Shown: positions 1-7,119, numbered from the stretch's first letter. The stretch is 9,590 nt of DNA from Thermoprotei archaeon (GCA_003661905.1 QMXA01000015.1:1-9590); one strand, 5' to 3'. Numbers and translations: made by a program. Notes: generated by a model not told the origin, from the sequence alone.

Positions 1-489
1 GCGTCTCAATATATTACGAAGTCCAGGATGAGCACAACCAACTAGAACCAGAGGTCCATAGTATCTAAGATTTAATATTAATGATTGCTCTTTAAGTATA
101 AAACCTAGAGAGCCTGTTGTTAGAACCCCTCTAGATAGTTTTACCGGATTATTTCCAATGATTACTTCCTCACCCACTTGCCTCATTGAAGGGATAATTA
201 TCTTAATATGCTTACCTATTCTCTTAAAATATTTAATAGCATCACATAATCCCCCTGCATGATCTCCATGCCAATGACTAATAACTATGTAATTAACATC
301 GTTGATGTTTATTCCAAGTTTATTAGCATTATGAGCAACTATGCTCCATTCAGAATTAACATCGAAAAGCAATGTGCAGTGCTCTGTTTCTACAAAAATG
401 GATAAGCCCCATGTACTAATTAACTCAGGATTGTAGCATCTATTATCAACAAGGAATACTAACTTCACTCTTTCCACAACTTCATTCAT
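1..489 (-). CDS. Metallo-beta-lactamase-fold metallohydrolase, COG1237-like (3' end outside window)
   Basis: The 163 visible codons start at an ATG (487-489) and stay open to the window edge, so the C-terminus is missing. An AGGTG ribosome-binding site lies about 8 nt upstream of the ATG. The metal-binding signature SHWHGDHAGGL is at residues 71-81 (H72, H74, D76, H77), and a later GCAHPG (residues 151-156, H154) fits the third metal-ligand region. The N-terminal WGLSIFVET, the HxHxDH box and the KEQSL...GCAHPG segment together resemble the COG1237 group, which includes archaeal proteins annotated as dihydropterin-linked ribofuranosyl-aminobenzene phosphate synthases. Membership is by motif recognition only; the substrate is unknown and that name is often over-applied. 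The protein is soluble, with no signal peptide. It lies 13 nt downstream of the radical SAM gene and is probably co-transcribed with it. Confidence 0.88.
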   Translation of the reverse strand, partial: MNEVVERVKLVFLVDNRCYNPELISTWGLSIFVETEHCTLLFDVNSEWSIVAHNANKLGININDVNYIVISHWHGDHAGGLCDAIKYFKRIGKHIKIIIPSMRQVGEEVIIGNNPVKLSRGVLTTGSLGFILKEQSLILNLRYYGPLVLVGCAHPGLRNILRR

Positions 490-502
490 GGCTCTACACC
501 TG

Positions 503-1450
503 CTATGTGAATTTTCTAATTATAAACTTATCATTTAGATAACTCACAATCACCACTTCATCATCTTCTATGAGTTTCGATAACACAGCTTCAGGATCTA
601 GACCTGCTCTTGATAAGAAATAGAATGCTTGTCTAAGTCTCATAGGATGAACAGTTACTATTGATAGAAAATCCCTTATAGGATCACTACTAATTCTTCC
701 AAACTCTTCCCCTTCAGACCTGATCAATAACTCAACCTTGGAAATGTGTCTTGAAAATACGTGATATGCTAAGCAAATAGATTGCTCAGAAGCTGGTTTA
801 ACCCAGTTCTCTGCAGGAGGTCTTATTGGTATAGCTACATATGCTTTATAGGGATTCAACCTGCTTATGAATCTTGCTATCTTTGTCAATTCATCAATAG
901 AATCATTAATGGAGTCTATAATCATGGTTTCTGTAATTAACTCCCCTTTATAACTCTTTGAGAAATCCAAAATACCTTGTAACACGTCTTCTAATCTTAA
1001 TCTAGGATGAGGTCTATTGATTTTCTTAAATATATTCTCTGAGCATGCATCAATCTTAATGGATACTAGATCTGCTATGTAGAGATCTTGCTTAACATCA
1101 TCTCTAAAAAGTAATGAACCATTAGTTAACACGGCTATAGGTATTGATACCTCCTTCTTTAATGCATTGACAGTTCTTCCAAGATTTATATCAAGAGTTG
1201 GTTCTCCATCAGGAACGAAAGTTATGTAGTCTACTTTATCCTTGCTAATTCTAGAGAGTGTCTTTAGAACCTCTTTAACTATTTCACTAGTTGAGAAGAA
1301 TACTGATCTAGTTATTTCTAGGTATGTGGTTCTCCCTAATTGGCAATAGATGCAGGAATAGGAACAATGTTTATATGGAATATTGTTAATTCCCAAAGAT
1401 CTACCAAGTCTACGTGAAGGAACAGGTCCAAAAGTTAATCTGAACTCAAT
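503..1450 (-). CDS. Radical SAM Fe-S protein (COG0731-like) with C-terminal winged-helix-like region; start codon unresolved
   Basis: This is a radical S-adenosylmethionine enzyme with the cluster motif CSYSCIYC (CX3CX2C), at residues 29, 33 and 36 counted from position 1450. GEPTL-type motif VPDGEPTLD follows. The last ~60 residues (TVHPMRLRQAFYFLSRAGLD...) look like a small winged-helix domain, as in archaeal COG0731 proteins. The conserved family N-terminus GPVPSRRLGRSLGINN is fully in frame, but most of it lies upstream of the first usual start codon (TTG at 1396). Between that TTG and an in-frame TGA (1451-1453) there is no ATG, GTG or TTG. The only near-start is ATT at 1448-1450, directly after a GAGGTG sequence. 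The coordinates therefore use the ATT as the longest possible frame; the TTG at 1396 would give 297 residues and lose most of the conserved segment. The reaction and substrate are not known. It sits between the helical protein and the metallohydrolase, probably in one transcript. Confidence 0.8.
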   Translation of the reverse strand: MEFRLTFGPVPSRRLGRSLGINNIPYKHCSYSCIYCQLGRTTYLEITRSVFFSTSEIVKEVLKTLSRISKDKVDYITFVPDGEPTLDINLGRTVNALKKEVSIPIAVLTNGSLLFRDDVKQDLYIADLVSIKIDACSENIFKKINRPHPRLRLEDVLQGILDFSKSYKGELITETMIIDSINDSIDELTKIARFISRLNPYKAYVAIPIRPPAENWVKPASEQSICLAYHVFSRHISKVELLIRSEGEEFGRISSDPIRDFLSIVTVHPMRLRQAFYFLSRAGLDPEAVLSKLIEDDEVVIVSYLNDKFIIRKFT

Positions 1451-1451
1451 T

Positions 1452-1457
1452 CACCTC
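1452..1457 (-). promoter_or_regulatory. GAGGTG ribosome-binding-site-like sequence before the radical SAM gene
   Basis: GAGGTG reads on the minus strand and matches the strong ribosome-binding sites elsewhere in the window. Only one base separates it from the ATT at 1450, which is too close for ordinary initiation. Its own GTG (1452-1454) is in another frame and meets TGA after two codons. A TTG at 1457-1459 is in the radical SAM frame but is followed by TGA at 1451-1453. The site suggests translation starts here but does not resolve the start codon. Confidence 0.45.
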
Positions 1458-1470
1458 AAATAACCTAATT

Positions 1471-1944
1471 CTACTTATTTTGAATTGATTGGTATGATCT
1501 ACTTATAAATTCTATTCCCTCTACTTCAACTAGAAGCTCTCTTAGTCTTGATCTAATGTTGTCAACATTATTTAGGAGTTCTTGGGGATTTGCTACTTTT
1601 AGGAGTTCTTCACAATCCTTTATCAGTATTTCAATATCTCTGATGATTCTGAAATACTTAGGATCTTCACGTACTTTGTCACATATCCATTTTAATCTCC
1701 TTATTACAGATCTTAAGGAGTTATGCGCATCTCTAACGAAAAGAGACCCAAGCATATCAGGCGTAACAGGTAGTCCATGCATTGCTGTTATTACTGTGAC
1801 ATTGGATAGGAACGAAGCTCTACGTTTCCTATCATGCATGAGGTTCCGAGCCATTGATAGTTTTATACTTGCTAATTGAAGTTGTTTATCCACATCTTGG
1901 AGCTCTACTATGAGACCTCGCCACTTCCTTTTAAAGAATATCAC
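1471..1944 (-). CDS. Small, mostly helical protein of unknown function
   Basis: The 157-residue product is not recognised. It starts with GTG (1942-1944), preceded by a GAGGG ribosome-binding-site-like sequence at 1952-1956; no earlier in-frame ATG is nearby. The sequence is rich in Lys, Arg, Glu, Leu and Ile with few helix breakers in residues 10-45 and 75-150, so it probably folds as long amphipathic helices, perhaps coiled coil. A short Gly/Pro-containing section (HGLPVTPDMLG, about residues 56-66) separates them. There are no transmembrane segments, signal peptide or metal-binding motifs. It is the first gene of the minus-strand set and ends 20 nt before the longest radical SAM frame, so it may work with that protein, but this is only context. 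Similarity to ESCRT-III/CdvB-like helical proteins came to mind but no family motif supports it. Confidence 0.7.
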   Translation of the reverse strand: MIFFKRKWRGLIVELQDVDKQLQLASIKLSMARNLMHDRKRRASFLSNVTVITAMHGLPVTPDMLGSLFVRDAHNSLRSVIRRLKWICDKVREDPKYFRIIRDIEILIKDCEELLKVANPQELLNNVDNIRSRLRELLVEVEGIEFISRSYQSIQNK

Positions 1945-2134
1945 TACCTTACCCTCACATTTACCTAGTAGTAAGAGAAGAAATAAGTACTTTAGAATAG
2001 TTGCTATGGTTCAAGGATATCACTTTGTTAAGATTATCATTACGCATATTTTGAATTATAACTCTTTATAATCCATAAAATGGTTTAATTTAAATTTATT
2101 TACCCAGTCTCTCCACCTTGAATAGGGTTCGTTA
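1945..2134. promoter_or_regulatory. Divergent promoter region between the left minus-strand genes and the hydrogenase operon
   Basis: This 190-nt AT-rich spacer must hold promoters for both directions. For the plus strand, TTTAAATTTA at 2089-2098 is a good TATA element; a start about 26 nt downstream would give a leader of roughly 15 nt before the ATG at 2135. The only ribosome-binding-site-like sequence there is a weak AGGG at about 2123-2126. For the minus strand, a weaker TTATTT element at about 1981-1989 would give a short leader carrying GAGGG before the GTG at 1944. No tRNA, C/D-box RNA or small gene was seen. Promoter positions are inferred from spacing only. Confidence 0.5.
2055..2072. 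repeat. 18-bp inverted repeat upstream of the hydrogenase operon
   Basis: ATTATAA (2055-2061) and TTATAAT (2066-2072) are perfect inverted copies separated by CTCT. The dyad lies about 17-34 bp upstream of the proposed hydrogenase TATA element. It could be an operator, or its TTTATAAT could itself be a TATA box, readable on either strand. In such AT-rich DNA a 7-bp dyad can arise by chance. Confidence 0.4.
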
Positions 2135-4027
2135 ATGTTTGGAGCAATCTTAGCTCCCATAGTAGTATTGCTGATATCTGCAGTAGTCTCTGCAATTATG
2201 AGAATTAGAGATGAGTTAGCTCATATACCCTCATCAGTACTATCGGCAGTGGCATCGATTCTGATGATTCTAAGTGCTACTTATGTATTCATTCATGGTA
2301 AGCAATATACATCTATTCTAGGAATTAAGCTGTGCATGGATGGGTTATCAGCATTCTATGCTCTAATAGTTGGTGTAGTTGGGTTAGGTGCATCCGTATA
2401 TAGTATTGGGTATATGAAGAGATTTGTGGGAGAGTATAGTTTAAGCTGGTTTGGTATATGTTATTCGCTTTTCTTATTATCAATGTATATGGTGCCCCTA
2501 ACTACAGATTTCATATCATTTCTAGTATTTTGGGAGCTCATGACTCTTTTCTCAGCCTTGCTTGTAGCTTATGAAAGTCGAAGACCTGAGGCTTATAGAG
2601 CAGCTCTTAAGTACTTTGCGATGATGATGGTTGGTGCGGGATTCATTATAGCAGCTTTTGCCATAATATATAATGAACTTCATAGTCTAGAATATGCTCA
2701 CATAACCCTACCACCGTTACTGAAGCATGTAGTATTTGCATTCTTAGCTGTGGGATTTGGTTTTAAAGCTGGCCTAGCACCACTTCATAGCTGGCTACCA
2801 GATGCACATCCTGAAGCACCAAGTAATGTCTCGGCTCTATTAAGTGGTGTAATGATTAAGATGGCGTTTTATGGACTTATGAGATTTCTATTCTTATTAG
2901 AGATAGATTTTTGGTGGGGTATTACACTTACTCTCTGGGGTGCTTTTTCAGCCATAGTAGGTACTTACTTATCAATAGCACAAGATGATAGTAAAAAACT
3001 CCTTGCATATAGTAGCGTAGCACAAGTAGGATACATAGCTATTGCATTAGGAACAGCCATAGCTCTTCTAGTTTCACCATATTCAAGAATTCTCGGTAGT
3101 ATTGCCTTCATAGCTGCACTAGTACATATTTTTAGCCACGCAGTATCTAAAGGATCATTATTCTTAGTAGCAGGTTCAATACTCTATAGAACTGGTACAC
3201 GAGACCTAAATACTATTGGAGGTCTCGCTAAGTACATGCCATTAACATTCGCAGTATCATTAATAGCAGGTCTCTCCTTATCAGGTGTTCCTCCGCTTTC
3301 AGGCTTTGTCAGTAAGTGGATGATATATGCAACAACTTTAGGCTCTAGAATATCATTAATAGCGCTTGCAGCTGCTTTAGCAATGTTTGCAAGTATACTA
3401 ACAGCAGCTGCAATAGCCAAGCTAATAACATCTGCTTTTCTAATTGAAAGATCTCCAAGTTATGGTAAAGTTAGTGAATCTCCACACTCAATGACCTTGG
3501 GAATGCTTGCTCTATCAGCTATGTGCATAGTTATAGGTATATATCCTATTTCAGCAATCCTACCAGCATCTCTAAGCACCTCAGTCACATTAGCCATAAG
3601 TTCTGAAATTATGCTAGAATCACTCCTAATACATCCTGCTGTAGTTATAATTAAGTCTGCAGGAGCATTTGCTCAATTCTCATCATTAGCAATAGTATTG
3701 GTAGTGGGACTTGGAGCACTAATTATTAGTATGTTGTACAAATCTGGTCTAAGAAGATCTGTTGACGAATGGCTTTCAGGCTCCATAGTGGAACCTACGC
3801 CAAGATATAGTGCTGTAAATTACTTCTCAGTATTCAAGGATATTTATGGAGCTGTATATAGAGTAAGGAGGGCACTTATTAAGGGCATATCTGAGCCTCT
3901 ACTTGTACTCTACAAAAAATTATCAACAGCTTATGAATTTGAACAGAGATACTCGACATTAGTTCTTACAATTACAACAATACTACTTGCTCTAATCATA
4001 GTGTTAACAATTATTGGGGTGATATAA
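2135..4027 (+). CDS. Group 4 [NiFe]-hydrogenase antiporter-like membrane subunit (HyfB/HycC, NuoL/NuoM family)
   Basis: This 630-residue multi-pass membrane protein is the proton- or ion-translocating subunit of the hydrogenase. Key polar residues of the family are present: Glu134 in FWELMTLFS, Lys211 in GFKAGLAPLHSWLPDAHPEAPS (about 208-230), Lys287/Lys288 in KKLLAYSSVAQVGY, His331, His335 and Lys339 in HIFSHAVSKG, and Lys394. The HSWLPDAHPEAPS...VSALLSGVMIK block is typical of HycC/HyfB-type subunits. After the core helices, residues about 540-605 are polar and amphipathic and are followed by a final helix (607-629), like the shortened lateral helix of formate hydrogenlyase. Length is close to E. 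coli HycC (about 608) and HyfB (about 672). The ATG at 2135 opens the operon; the stop overlaps the next start by one base (TAATG). Whether H+ or Na+ is moved cannot be told. Confidence 0.95.
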   Translation: MFGAILAPIVVLLISAVVSAIMRIRDELAHIPSSVLSAVASILMILSATYVFIHGKQYTSILGIKLCMDGLSAFYALIVGVVGLGASVYSIGYMKRFVGEYSLSWFGICYSLFLLSMYMVPLTTDFISFLVFWELMTLFSALLVAYESRRPEAYRAALKYFAMMMVGAGFIIAAFAIIYNELHSLEYAHITLPPLLKHVVFAFLAVGFGFKAGLAPLHSWLPDAHPEAPSNVSALLSGVMIKMAFYGLMRFLFLLEIDFWWGITLTLWGAFSAIVGTYLSIAQDDSKKLLAYSSVAQVGYIAIALGTAIALLVSPYSRILGSIAFIAALVHIFSHAVSKGSLFLVAGSILYRTGTRDLNTIGGLAKYMPLTFAVSLIAGLSLSGVPPLSGFVSKWMIYATTLGSRISLIALAAALAMFASILTAAAIAKLITSAFLIERSPSYGKVSESPHSMTLGMLALSAMCIVIGIYPISAILPASLSTSVTLAISSEIMLESLLIHPAVVIIKSAGAFAQFSSLAIVLVVGLGALIISMLYKSGLRRSVDEWLSGSIVEPTPRYSAVNYFSVFKDIYGAVYRVRRALIKGISEPLLVLYKKLSTAYEFEQRYSTLVLTITTILLALIIVLTIIGVI

Positions 4028-4953
4028 TGCTCTCCATACTTTATGTAATTCTCACAATATTAGGATCTATTATAGGCTTCACCGTAGCACCTCTAGTAGA
4101 TGGTATAGAAAGAAAAATCAGAGCTAAAATACAGAATAGAATAGGGCCTCCACTAATCCAGACATGGTTAGATATTGCTAAGCTACTTAGGAAGGAAAGT
4201 TTAATTCCCAGAACAGCTAAGGCTTTGTTCATTATAGCACCGGCAATAGCATTAGCAATGAACATAGCAGCTTTGCCCTTGTTATACTATGGAGCTCCAA
4301 ATGTTCTTGGATTCTATGGAGACATTATTCTCATTCTATACCTAGTAGTTGGATCATCCCTTATACTAAGCTTAGGAGCAGCTGCATCAGGTAATCCTTA
4401 CGCAACTATAGGATTTAGTAGGAAAATTTCACTTCTAATAGCTTGTGAACTTGTAGTTGCTCTCTCAATAGCTACGGCTATTCTTAAAACAGGTTCTCTT
4501 TCATTAACAGAGGTAATTCTCAGAACAGGAATTGCACCATCTATGATAATAGCTGGTATAGCACTGCTAATAGTTACATATATAGAGAGTTTAAGACTTC
4601 CCTTTGAATTGACGGAGGCTAAACCAGAGATAATGGGTGGAATATTTGTTGAGTATAGTGGGAGATTACTTGCATTCGCTGAGTTATCACATATTCTTCA
4701 TAGATTTGTAATGACTCTCTTAAGCCTTGACATACTCATAGCACCACTTCTTAAGCTAGTGTTTGGTGTAAGTATTATGGGAGTATTGATGTCTTTCATA
4801 ATATTAATGCTAATAAGTATCCTAGTCCTCATAGTATATGGCGCCATAGAATCACTATGTGGTAGGACAAGAATAGATCGTGCCTTAATCTTTACCGCGA
4901 GATTAATGATTCTTCCCATAATATCATTAATACTCGCATCTATAGGTGTATAG
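4027..4953 (+). CDS. Group 4 [NiFe]-hydrogenase membrane subunit (HyfC/HycD, NuoH family)
   Basis: This 308-residue polytopic protein anchors the hydrophilic arm to the membrane and forms the link through which catalysis drives ion movement. The NuoH-family signature GIERKIRAKIQNRIGPP (residues 26-42) is followed by DIAKLLRKE (49-57). A second conserved region, ESLRLPFELTEAKPEIMGG (187-205) with EYSGR (209-213), contains the acidic residues usual in the quinone-cavity/E-channel region of complex I homologues, kept here although no quinone site is expected. RTRIDRAL near residue 280 matches the family's last cytoplasmic loop. Length equals that of E. coli HycD (about 307). The ATG at 4027 shares a base with the preceding stop and has GGGGTGAT about 5 nt upstream; the next gene begins 2 nt after its stop, so translation is probably coupled. 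Confidence 0.95.
   Translation: MLSILYVILTILGSIIGFTVAPLVDGIERKIRAKIQNRIGPPLIQTWLDIAKLLRKESLIPRTAKALFIIAPAIALAMNIAALPLLYYGAPNVLGFYGDIILILYLVVGSSLILSLGAAASGNPYATIGFSRKISLLIACELVVALSIATAILKTGSLSLTEVILRTGIAPSMIIAGIALLIVTYIESLRLPFELTEAKPEIMGGIFVEYSGRLLAFAELSHILHRFVMTLLSLDILIAPLLKLVFGVSIMGVLMSFIILMLISILVLIVYGAIESLCGRTRIDRALIFTARLMILPIISLILASIGV
4944..4948 (+). promoter_or_regulatory. AGGTG ribosome-binding site of the large-subunit gene
   Basis: AGGTG lies inside the last codons of the HyfC-like gene, 7 nt before the ATG at 4956. It fixes that ATG as the start of the large subunit and implies coupled translation. Confidence 0.75.
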
Positions 4954-4955
4954 CT

Positions 4956-6632
4956 ATGGAGGCAAAATTTAGTAGCATAATTGAAGAGCTAGAAAATATA
5001 TTCAAGAATTGCATAATAGGCTTTAAGGAAATAGGTGGTGGCTTATTAACTGAAGTTAAAGCTGAGTGCCTACCCGAAGTAGCTAGCTATGTATTTAATA
5101 ATCTTAGAATGTACTACTCCACATCATCTGGTAGTGATGAAAGATCTATAGATGGAAAATTTGCAGTATACCACGTATTTAGCGCTGATGGTATTGGATT
5201 CTTTGTACTTAAAGCATCAGTTCCAGCAACTAAACCATGTATCCCATCAATAACCTCCAAAGTTCCTGGAGCTAATTGGGCTGAGAGAGAAGCTATGGAT
5301 ATGTTTGGAATTACCTTCATTAACCATCCAGAACCAAAAAGACTTGTATTGCCAGATGATTGGCCCAAGAACCTACATCCTCTTAGAAAGGATTTCGAGT
5401 ATAGTTATAGACCTAGTTCAAGTTCAGAACCTACAATATCAACATCAATAGATATATATGTTGGAGGCACTGAATATGCATCAACATTACCTCTTGGACC
5501 CTATCACCCAGCCCTCCATGAACCTGAGTATTTTGAGCTTCTAATTAAAGGTGAAGAGGTTATTGATGTTAAGTATAGAGGATTCCATGTTCATAGAGGT
5601 ATTGAGAAGATAGGCGAATCTAAACTTACATATAACCAAGTACCGTTCATAGCTGAAAGAATATGTGGAATTTGCGGATTTGCCCATAGTTCGAGTTATT
5701 GCATAGCTATTGAAAGAGCATTAAAAATTGATGTCCCAGAAAGAGCACAGTATATCAGATCTTTAATACTCGAGATTGAAAGAATACATAGTCATTTACT
5801 ATGGGTAGGAGTTGCATGTCACTTATTAGGATTTGAAACAGGATTTATGCAGTCATGGAGAATTAGAGAGCATGTAATGGAGCTCGCTGAATTACTTACG
5901 GGATCCAGAAAAACCTATGGAATAAATATACCTGGAGGTGTTCGAAGAGACATACTAGAGCCTTACATAGACCGAGCTAAAAAGGTAATTAAATTAGTAG
6001 AAGATGAATTCAAAGTTCTTAGAGATAAATTATTGGTGCCCGAAGTTAAGGTAAGATTAAAAGAAATAGGTTATTTACCTAAAGAAGATGCTAGAAAACT
6101 AGCTGTATTAGGCCCTACCATGAGGGGTTCGGGAATTGCTAGAGATGTTAGAAAGGACCAACCCTACTGCGCATATAGGGACTTGGATTTCAGAATAGCT
6201 GTTTATGATGAGGGAGATAACTTATCAAGAACTCTTGTTAGAATTGATGAGATACTTGAATCAATAAATATTGTAAAGCAAATACTTGATAATTTGCCCT
6301 CAGGACCTATACGAACTGAATTCGAACCCAAACCCTACAGAATCGGTGTAGGTGCTGCAGAAGCTCCAAGAGGCGAAGTTTTTCATCTCCTAATTACTGG
6401 AGAGAGAAATAGGCTTTATAGGTGGAGAGTTAGAGCTCCCACATATAATAATATACCAGCATTGAAAATAATGCTTAGAGGAGTTCCTTTAGCTGATGCA
6501 CCAATAACTATAGCTAGTATTGATCCATGCTTCTCCTGTACTGATAGATGTATTTTAATTAAGGACCTAGATCATAATTATGTAAAAAGAACTTCTCTAC
6601 TTAGCTTTAGAAAATTTATTAAGGGTGATTAA
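4956..6632 (+). CDS. Group 4 [NiFe]-hydrogenase large (catalytic) subunit, fused NuoC-NuoD type (HycE/HyfG-like)
   Basis: This 558-residue protein carries the Ni-Fe active site for reversible proton reduction to H2. Residues 1 to about 150 form a NuoC-like domain (AEREAMDMFGI at 109-119, LPDDWPKNLHPLRKDFEY at 132-149). The rest is NuoD-like. The N-terminal Ni-binding motif ERICGICGFAH (C237, C240) and the C-terminal DPCFSCTDR (C525, C528) are both intact, so this is a hydrogenase and not a complex I or Fpo subunit. Fusion of the C and D domains is typical of formate-hydrogenlyase-type (HycE/HyfG) and related enzymes, and unlike Mbh or Ech, where they are separate genes. Residues after R531 form a 27-residue tail resembling the peptide removed by a maturation protease after Ni insertion; no protease gene is in the window. 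An extra cysteine, C532, starts the tail. The small-subunit gene begins 2 nt after the stop. Confidence 0.96.
   Translation: MEAKFSSIIEELENIFKNCIIGFKEIGGGLLTEVKAECLPEVASYVFNNLRMYYSTSSGSDERSIDGKFAVYHVFSADGIGFFVLKASVPATKPCIPSITSKVPGANWAEREAMDMFGITFINHPEPKRLVLPDDWPKNLHPLRKDFEYSYRPSSSSEPTISTSIDIYVGGTEYASTLPLGPYHPALHEPEYFELLIKGEEVIDVKYRGFHVHRGIEKIGESKLTYNQVPFIAERICGICGFAHSSSYCIAIERALKIDVPERAQYIRSLILEIERIHSHLLWVGVACHLLGFETGFMQSWRIREHVMELAELLTGSRKTYGINIPGGVRRDILEPYIDRAKKVIKLVEDEFKVLRDKLLVPEVKVRLKEIGYLPKEDARKLAVLGPTMRGSGIARDVRKDQPYCAYRDLDFRIAVYDEGDNLSRTLVRIDEILESINIVKQILDNLPSGPIRTEFEPKPYRIGVGAAEAPRGEVFHLLITGERNRLYRWRVRAPTYNNIPALKIMLRGVPLADAPITIASIDPCFSCTDRCILIKDLDHNYVKRTSLLSFRKFIKGD
6623..6628 (+). 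promoter_or_regulatory. GGGTGA ribosome-binding site that decides the TTG start of the small subunit
   Basis: GGGTGA precedes the TTG at 6635 by 6 nt and sits in the last codons of the large-subunit gene. It supports TTG as a true start, giving the N-terminus MARINPPFKKSPW just before the first cysteine motif. Confidence 0.7.
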
Positions 6633-6634
6633 TC

Positions 6635-7117
6635 TTGGCAAGAATAAATCCACCATTTAAGAAATCTCCTTGGATATTCCATCTTAATACTGGTGGATGT
6701 AATGCTTGTGATATAGAAATTCTAGATGCATTAACACCTTACCATGATGTTGAGAGGTTTGGTATGAAACTCGTAGGAACACCTAGACATGCAGATGTAA
6801 TACTCCTAACAGGTCCTATAACTAGGGAATCAAAAATAAAAGTCATCAGAACTCTTTTAGCAGTTCCAAGACCTTTTGCTGTCCTAGCTATTGGAAGTTG
6901 TGCTGTAGGAGGTGGTATATGGTTCGACAGTTATGCAACTATAGGAGGACTTCCTAATTTATATGAGGAAATGAGACATAAATACAACTTCGAACCTCCA
7001 CCAACAATATATATACCTGGATGCCCTCCACGACCAGAGGCAATAATATTTGGTGCTGCTCAAGCACTAGGAATCCTTAAGAAAAAGGTTAAGAGAGAAG
7101 TGTATAAAGAAGATTAA
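6635..7117 (+). CDS. Group 4 [NiFe]-hydrogenase small subunit (NuoB/HycG-like)
   Basis: This 160-residue protein holds the proximal 4Fe-4S cluster that passes electrons to or from the Ni-Fe site. The four ligand cysteines are visible: C22 and C25 in GGCNACD, C89 in IGSCAVGGG, and C130 in PGCPPRPEA. It has no twin-arginine signal and no extra ferredoxin domain, as expected for a cytoplasm-facing group 4 enzyme. It is shorter than E. coli HycG/HyfI (about 250) and close to archaeal Mbh-type small subunits (about 165). The start is TTG with a well-placed GGGTGA. It ends the operon: the next gene is convergent and ends 38 nt away. In E. coli-type operons a NuoI-like polyferredoxin gene (hycF) lies between large and small subunit genes; here the gap is 2 nt and that gene is absent. 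Confidence 0.95.
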   Translation: MARINPPFKKSPWIFHLNTGGCNACDIEILDALTPYHDVERFGMKLVGTPRHADVILLTGPITRESKIKVIRTLLAVPRPFAVLAIGSCAVGGGIWFDSYATIGGLPNLYEEMRHKYNFEPPPTIYIPGCPPRPEAIIFGAAQALGILKKKVKREVYKED

Positions 7118-7119
7118 AT

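Noticed and set aside
1556..1879. Plus-strand open frame of 107 codons antisense to the helical protein gene
   Set aside because: It has no ribosome-binding site, its translation is Ser/Ile/Leu-rich in the manner of a mirror frame, and it lies wholly inside a better-supported minus-strand gene.
1471..1944. ESCRT-III/CdvB-like division protein
   Set aside because: Only general helical character supports it; no recognisable family motif and no CdvA/CdvC neighbour.
3184..5368. Short minus-strand open frames inside the hydrogenase genes (3184-3420, 4041-4265, 4698-4919, 5114-5368)
   Set aside because: All are antisense to strongly conserved hydrogenase coding sequence, with no family features or promoter signals of their own.
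2135..7117. Reading the operon as a respiratory complex I or F420H2 dehydrogenase fragment
   Set aside because: The large subunit keeps both CxxC Ni-binding pairs (C237/C240 and C525/C528) and a processing-type tail, which complex I and Fpo D subunits lack; NuoA, J, K, I, M and N equivalents are also absent.
2135..7117. Reading the operon as an Mbh (Mrp-linked) or Ech hydrogenase
   Set aside because: The NuoC and NuoD domains are fused in one gene, there is a single long HycC-type membrane subunit, and no small Mrp-type subunits or NuoI gene are present.
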